Shown in pieces: positions 57,788-64,000 of a stretch of 64,000 bases of DNA. This DNA comes from Arabidopsis thaliana (taxonomy: Eukaryota; Streptophyta; Magnoliopsida; Brassicales; Brassicaceae): NCBI RefSeq assembly GCF_000001735.4, contig NC_003071.7:15661443-15725442 (forward strand), in the 5' to 3' direction. Within the stretch, counting starts at the first letter, position 1. Every line of letters begins with the position of its first letter. The position numbers and the translations under genes were made by a program. Below the pieces are notes generated by a model, which saw only the letters and a program-made list of their open reading frames with translations, searched no databases and was not told where the DNA came from.

Positions 57788-60443
57788 ATGGGCAAGATCT
57801 TGAAATCTAAGGTACGTTCTGTAAACAATGAAACTACATCTCGTTTATTATTCTCCTTTACTTTCTTTGCTGAAAACGGCTCCGTTTAACAGTCTTCTTG
57901 GCCAAGAACCGTCGTGAGGAAATGGTTAAACCTACGTAGCGGCGCTTACGAATTTCACTCTGATTACCCAGTCAAAGGTGAGATATTAACTCGTGCCGTT
58001 TTAGATATTTTTGCTCAAATTTCTTGCCGTTTTTTTAATATTCTCGTCTGACTTACCGGAGGTTTTTTTTTCTTTCTAGGGATGGAGCCAAGGCGAAAAA
58101 GCTGCTCCGACATGATCGTGCCGGAAAATTTTCAAGGTAAAAATATAAAAACTAGCTCATGAATTTGATTTAATTATACTACTATTGTTTTGTTGCATCG
58201 AAAACGGCGTCGTATCTATTGTCCGTAGACCGTACTGAATTGAGACTGTCTCCGTACCAGATAAAGCTTTGGGTCCATCTCTAACCGTAGGATTAGACAT
58301 CTGTGTTAAAAACGACGGCATATAAGAAACTGAGATTTTCTCTTGAAAATCGTGTTTTTTTTGTCGGAAAAAAAAAAAAAAAAAAAACGAGTTTACAAAT
58401 GAAAATTGTATCATCTGTATCCACGTGTAGGGTGAGAGATTAGGTTTAGGCGGTAAGTTTAAAAAAGTCTTTGGTTTTAGGTGTACTTGCCACTCTCACC
58501 ATTCACCAGTTTTTGTTTTATCCACATAATATCTCTGTCTGATTATAATAGTCTAAATACTAATTAAGTGAAGTATATAACTAATTGGTTTTGTTTATGT
58601 TTTGTGGTTGAAATAGGTTGGTTGGGCCAAGGAAATGGGGATTTAAAACATTCAACCGGTGAACAACATGTGACACGCGTTGATGACAAACTTGATCTTA
58701 AGTAATAAATACTTCCATGATTAACCTATAATTTAGCTCTGGTCTATAATTAGCTATGATCATTAACGTCGTAATTGTTTAATTGTTGATGATTAGAATG
58801 TTTGTGGGGACATGGAACGTGGGAGGGAAGTCGCCACATGAAGGATTAGACTTAAAAGATTGGCTTAAATCTCCGGCTGATGCAGACATTTACGTGCTAG
58901 GGTATGCATATAATCATATTAATTGGTTTTATCGTACTTTTAATATACTTTTTCTGGAGTAATTATAACATCAATACTTTGTTTTGTTTAGGTTTCAAGA
59001 AATCGTGCCGTTAAATGCCGGTAACGTACTTGGAGCCGAGGATAATGGCCCTGCGGCTAAGTGGTTGTCTCTTATCCGAGAAGCCTTGAACAACACCAAC
59101 AATTTATCGCCAAATGAGCTCGAGCATACGAAATCATCACAACAGCCCCGTTTCAGCTTCTCAGGCCTCTCAGATGATACCCCAATCCCATGCAATTCAA
59201 CTCCTCCTCGCGGCTATAGCCTTGCGGCGAGTAAACAGATGGTGGGGATATTTTTGTGTGTGTGGGTTAGAGATGATCTCCGGAAACGTATAACCAACCT
59301 CAAGGTTTCATGTGTTGGCCGTGGTATCATGGGATATCTTGGAAACAAGGTTAGTCTAAGTTTCAACAAAACTGATTCTAAGAAATTTTGATAATCTGTA
59401 TGCTTGGTATAGCTAACGATGTACAACCTTGTGTAGGGCTCGGTTTCGATCAGCATGTCGTTGCATGAGACAAGTCTATGTTTCGTTTGTACGCATCTTA
59501 CGTCTGGAGAAAAAGAAGGCGACGAGCTTAGAAGAAACTTAGATGTGACCGAAATATTTAAGAGGACAAGATTTTCACGTTCTTCTAAAGATTCTCGACC
59601 GGAGACAATAATGGACCATGAGTAAGTCTATGAAAAATTAATGTTCGAATACTAGTTTTTTAGTAAAGTAAACATTTTCTAATCGTTTAAATACATGGTT
59701 GTGTTACAGTAAAGTAATATGGCTCGGAGATTTGAATTATCGGCTAAGGGCGAGCAGTGACTTGCATGAACAGCTTAGAAACCATGATTGGGAATCACTT
59801 CTAGAGAAAGATCAGGTTAATATAATTTTTAATTTAAAATTGATTGGTTTTTCTGTTATGATTGCTTATATAAGAGTAGTTAAACTAAAACATGTTTCTT
59901 TCTTTTTTCTATTTCAGCTTAAGATAGAACAAAGAGCTGGTAGAATTTTTAAGGGATGGGAAGAAGGGAAGATTTATTTCGCACCAACATATAAATATCG
60001 AATAAACTCTGATAATTACGTTGTCCAAACCGAAAAATCAAAGGAAAAACGAAGAACTCCGGCTTGGTAAGATAATTAACATGCTCTAAATATTTTATAA
60101 TGATGATGATCTTAAACGTTGTGTTTCTAATGTTGTTTTCAAAATCATTTATTTCAGGTGTGATCGGATATTGTGGAAAGGTGACGGAATGAAACAACTT
60201 TGGTACGTGAGGGGAGAGTCGAAATTCTCGGACCACAGACCGGTTCAATCTCTATTTTCGGTACATATTGACTTGAAGAATCAATCGAACCGGAAAACTA
60301 AACCGGTTAACCAAAATCATCGTCCAAACCCGGTATTGACTTATACGTGCCACGGGAAAGTTCAAGCTGAAGAGATCTTGTTGCTCACACGTGCACAGAG
60401 TTGTATAGATACACTACCTAGACTTATTTCGTCCGCTTCCTAA
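57788..60443 (+). CDS. type I inositol-polyphosphate 5-phosphatase
   Basis: Ten coding exons: 57788-57811, 57893-57977, 58080-58136, 58617-58701, 58797-58901, 58992-59349, 59437-59621, 59710-59815, 59918-60066 and 60158-60443. They sum to 1440 nt, 479 aa. The catalytic domain has the DNase I-like motifs in order: [21 protein letters not shown] (Glu122), WLGDLNYR (304-311), PAWCDRILW (383-391) and SDHRPV (409-414). All key metal and phosphate residues are present. It should remove the 5-phosphate from inositol polyphosphates and/or phosphoinositides. There are no WD40 repeats, so it belongs to the shorter plant group with MRH3/BST1 and CVP2. Position suggests At2g37440. A split upstream ORF and leader intron precede it. 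Confidence 0.93.
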
Positions 60444-61385
60444 TTTTCTTTTGTTTTTTGTTTCGATTTCTTTTTGGATGTTTTCATGTTGACAAAGAAG
60501 AGATGACACATGGATTCCTAGGATTGGACAATGGAGCTTTCAAATTTGGCAAAAGCAGGATTGTTTTAAATTATTTTAATATTGGGTTAACGTCTTTTTT
60601 TGTTTGTTTCCCTCTATTAGCTAAGTTTTGGTTTAGACTTTAGATCGAATTGTGGAGTTTTTAGTTTTTGACTTTGTTTACATCAGCTTTTGTTTATATA
60701 TAATAAAATTGAAAAATCTAGTTATATTATTTTGCTATTTTCCGGTAATTAGACAAACTTCATTAATGGACCCAAAGATCCTTGTACAAAAAAACTATCA
60801 TTATTATTACTGATCAGTAAAATTAATATCCCCTCGGTGAAAAACCGTAATACGCCCCTCGTTTTTTCACATATACAAGCTAAAACTACAACAAGTGGGA
60901 ACTTATCCTGTTGAGAATCCTATCTTGCGAAAAGCGCAAATCACTCGAGCCTCTTTCTCTAGAAGTGCCATCTATGGGATAGCTCAAGAGCTTAGAAACA
61001 CACTAAAAGATATGTTGTTTGATTTTATCCCAACAATGACTAGCTCGTCTATCAACTAGTTTATCTTTGCAAAGTCCTGTACTCATTGTTTGTAAAGTCA
61101 ACCAATAAAAAATAAACGTTGTTTTCCTTCCATTGAAGAAATGATATGAGAAAATGTTACATGGTCTTCATTTACATAAACTAAAGAATAAAGATGGATC
61201 TCTGTATATATTCGCAACTGACCATTCTGTTCTCTATAAGTCTATACGACTTTTCCTTCTTTTTTTCTCCCATCTTGTAGTTAGTGATTATATTCTACAA
61301 TTGCTCTGCAAAATAGTGGACAACATAGAAAGCTGGTATACGTTATGGCTCATCCATGCTAAACATTTGGACCGTGATTGTTAAG
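60444..61385. other. convergent spacer between the 5-phosphatase and UMAMIT13
   Basis: It holds the 3' UTRs of both converging genes. The segment 60880-61050 is richer in G+C than its flanks but has no long open frame. I see no other feature. Confidence 0.45.
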
Positions 61386-63409
61386 TTAGACTGATTCTAT
61401 CACTGTTCTTCTTTGTTCTTTTTGCTTGCTTGTGGTTGCTTGTGCTAAGTCATCATCTATTTGCGGCGTGCTAGGATATTCATAATCTTTGGCTTTGCCC
61501 CATATCACAAGGTATAGACCTACACATATGACCGTAGCACCAAGAGCCCTGCCAAAGAACAAGATCTTTTCATTCTTTTTTTTTTCTTTCTATCAAAGTT
61601 ATCTAACTCATGGCTGGTGTTTCAGTGTTTTTACATACCTTCCGAGGTACATCTGCTCATCAAAGATGATGCTCGACATAATCGCCACAACGATCATACA
61701 AAGAGGTTTGAAAGCTGTTACAAACACAGGACCTCTGGTTTTCATCACCACTCCTCCAATGTAGTAACCAAGCGCTGAGCACACTATCCCCTGCATGAGT
61801 TTTATGTTCAAAACAATTTGACTTTTATAATAAATAACCTACAAGCTACTCTCAAAAGCACTACTTTATTGTAAGTCTAAATCTTACACTATAGGTGATT
61901 GTAAGAAGTTTAGTGTCCCAACCAATGGCCCACACGCTAGGATTTCCTTTCTCCATCACTAATGCTACAACTACTCCCTCTATTGTACCTATTAGGCATA
62001 TCCATGTTGCGAGAGAGAGCTCTGCAGGGTAAGTCTTCAATGTGATTGCCTGAAAAAAGCATTTGATTCATCGTCCAAATCGATCGACAAGTGTATTTTT
62101 TTTTATATTTTTTGAAAATATCCTTACTTGTAGTATCATGAAACATGCATAGCTGAAGCAACCAATTGTGACTAAAACTGCACCTTTGATGGAGCTATGA
62201 ATATCGGTCCCAACTGTGTTCTGTGCAGAGGGTCCTTTAGTCCAGAAGAGGTCAAGAGCTGGACCTTTTACAAGTGTCATGACCATGATTCCTCCAACTG
62301 TAGTTACTGTTCCAACCACCTTAGCGGCACTCCTGATACTTTGAAACTTCACGCTTTCGAGCCTGAATATTAAGGCGAGGATGAACGTGACTGCAGGTAA
62401 AGTGTTGTACAAGGCAATTGCAAATGTAGCTGTCGTGTATTTCATCCCGAGATTGAATAAGTTTTGAGCAATCACTGGACTATTTATACGCAAAATACAT
62501 GAACGAAATGGAAAATAAATCAGATTCAGTCAATAAAAGAAGAGATGTGATGTCTCATAGAAAATAATTTGAAGAAGGAAAAAAATTACTCTAATAAACC
62601 AAGAATCGCTATTTTGAAGAAAATCAACGCTGTCATCTTCGGTCTCACTATCCTGTTTTTTTTCATCGAGAATTATTAGGAAATCCAAAATTGTGTAGAT
62701 CCCGTACTCTGCACAACTGGTTCCTAATTTATTACTGGACTACAATAGTAATTACTGTTGCATAACTACTTTTATCGGTTTATGTATTAAATGTTGAACT
62801 CGTGTATTTTGTAAAGAAAACACTAAAATCTTAAGTACTCAGATTTAATGCATGATATTGGCAAAACTGTTACAATTCTTGTTTTTAACATATATGTTAA
62901 ACGTCCAAGAACCATCCACAAACAAAAAAGACTCAACATTGTATTATCTTTAATTTATGTATCTGAAAATAATTCGTTTTGTAGAATAAAAGATTTAGTA
63001 ATAAAAGTAGACTCGATTCCCAATTTATATCAAACTATAGAGCTGTGATTGTTTTAGACGTAAAAACCACGTTTACTTTTCCGTTTGCGTTTATAATGCT
63101 GCAAACGCAACTACCAATTAGGCCTGAATGATAATCTGCTATCATGGTCTTGAAACTACTCGCAAACCAAACATTGAATTATGTTTTGTGAGAGAAATTG
63201 AAATAAAGATGGAAATGTAGAGAATACTTGTCGAAGTAGAAGGCGAACGGAGCCATAACAACGGTGGCAACTCCGTGACGGTAGACGGAAAGAACGTAAA
63301 TGCTCATGCCTTTGTTTAGGACATCCTTTGTAAGAATATCCATTCCTGCATACCCTATTTGCAACAATACCATTAAAATGAATGGTAGTGCCTTCTTCAT
63401 ACATGCCAT
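61386..63409 (-). CDS. UMAMIT13: UMAMIT13, nodulin MtN21/EamA-type amino-acid transporter
   Basis: Six exons on the minus strand: 63409-63228, 62652-62590, 62479-62128, 62049-61888, 61790-61639 and 61548-61386. They join to 357 aa. The protein has about ten membrane spans in two EamA halves. Family blocks are KKALPFILMVLLQIGYAGMD at the N terminus, IVRPKMTALIFFKIAILGLL, QNLFNLGMKYTTATFA and GGVVMKTRGPVFVTAFKPL. The cytosolic tail is short and charged. UMAMITs are bidirectional amino-acid facilitators in plant membranes; the substrate of this one is not deducible. The ATG at 63409 starts MACMKKALPF, with no upstream in-frame extension. Assigned to At2g37450 from memory of the locus order. Confidence 0.9.
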
Positions 63410-63916
63410 CTCTGCAAGATCATTTAGAGGATTTCAACAAAAAAATAGAGGAAAGAGGCTGAAAATAATCGATGGAAGAGATAAGGGGGAGAGAGAAAGA
63501 AAAAAAAGTAAGTGGAAACATTAGAAAAAAAAAATTCAATGGCACAAATAGTAAATAAACAAAGATTTTGAGAGTTAGAAAATCTTCTACATAGTGTTGC
63601 ACAGTAAAACATGCCTATTTTCTAATTTAAATATTGAAACTGCCCAAATTCCTAATTAAGTTTTAAGAAAACAGTCTATTTTGAAAATTTCCCAAATATA
63701 TTATTATCACATAATATGTCAATATGTGTGTAATTTTGTATTATTTGTTTGTTATATACTTTGAGGCAAGATGCCAAATCCTACCTGAAATGCTAGTGCT
63801 GTGGACTCACCTATTTAACTTGACCTAAGTCGAACGCACGTTGTATCAATATTCTCTCATTTTCTCTATCTAACTAGTAGTAACGTTATGGAAGTAAACA
63901 GTTGGTTCTTAATAGC
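63410..63916. other. UMAMIT13 upstream region
   Basis: Promoter and leader of UMAMIT13 on the minus strand, AT-rich, with a GAGA/TTTTTTC tract near 63480-63530. I see no other gene. Confidence 0.45.
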
Positions 63917-63983
63917 ACAAGTACTTCGTTTGTCCGTCTGTAGAACAAAAGGCGACGATGTCAGAAGAAACTTAGATGTGACT
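63917..63983 (+). pseudogene. broken fragment of 5-phosphatase exon 7
   Basis: Aligned by eye with 59470-59549. Shared words are ACAAGT, TTCGTTTGT, CGTCTG, AAGGCGACGA and GAAGAAACTTAGATGTGAC. The copy has small deletions (about 4 and 9 bp) and a few substitutions, so its frame is lost. It ends about 17 bases before the window end. Confidence 0.7.
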
Positions 63984-64000
63984 TTGTACCCACAAAAAAA

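Overview
The window is plant nuclear DNA and matches Arabidopsis thaliana. It is AT-rich, its genes carry GT-AG introns mostly of 75-120 nt, and there are 16 well-supported protein-coding genes plus a few weak candidates. Several proteins are recognisable Arabidopsis gene products whose order fits chromosome 2, about At2g37300 to At2g37450. That placement is from memory, not from a search. Exon joins below were read by eye and kept only where the reading frame stayed open across every junction.

Layout. 1-14.4 kb is gene-dense: a small acidic coiled-coil protein (-), two divergent PPR genes sharing a 147-bp promoter, ALS3 (+), the SR splicing factor RS2Z33 (-) and the transporter ABCG2 (-). 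14.4-25.4 kb holds one 18-exon coiled-coil gene (17831-21490 +) between two long AT-rich spacers. MAKR3 (25386 +) and NAKR2 (32858 +) are separated by 6.5 kb that looks mostly empty, except for a promoter-like patch with a tiny ORF near 31.2-31.4 kb. 34.9-45.5 kb is dense again: a plastid TPR protein (-), TIM17-2 (-), kinesin-5 KIN-5B (+) and the zinc-finger repressor ZAT11 (+). A small cystatin/monellin-like UPF0725 gene (48381 +) is followed by about 7.5 kb of AT-rich spacer with simple repeats. The window closes with an inositol-polyphosphate 5-phosphatase (57788 +) and UMAMIT13 (61386 -), which converge.

The genes do not form an operon or pathway; this is an ordinary euchromatic segment. 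The themes are organelle function (two PPRs, TIM17-2, TPR), membrane transport (ALS3, ABCG2, UMAMIT13), receptor and metal signalling (MAKR3, NAKR2, ZAT11, 5-phosphatase) and the cytoskeleton (KIN-5B).

The most interesting signals are not genes. (1) Two intergenic scraps are broken copies of exons from genes 4-8 kb away: a kinesin exon-intron-exon piece at 34485-34711 and a 5-phosphatase piece at 63917-63983. (2) Back-to-back site II (TGGGCC/T) motifs recur as palindromes in or near the promoters of the PPR pair, RS2Z33, the TPR gene and the 31.3-kb patch, and a 16-bp tandem array of them lies upstream of TIM17-2. (3) Several local tandem duplications occur, one of them across the stop codon of ZAT11. 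(4) The 5-phosphatase has a six-codon upstream ORF that is split by a leader intron.
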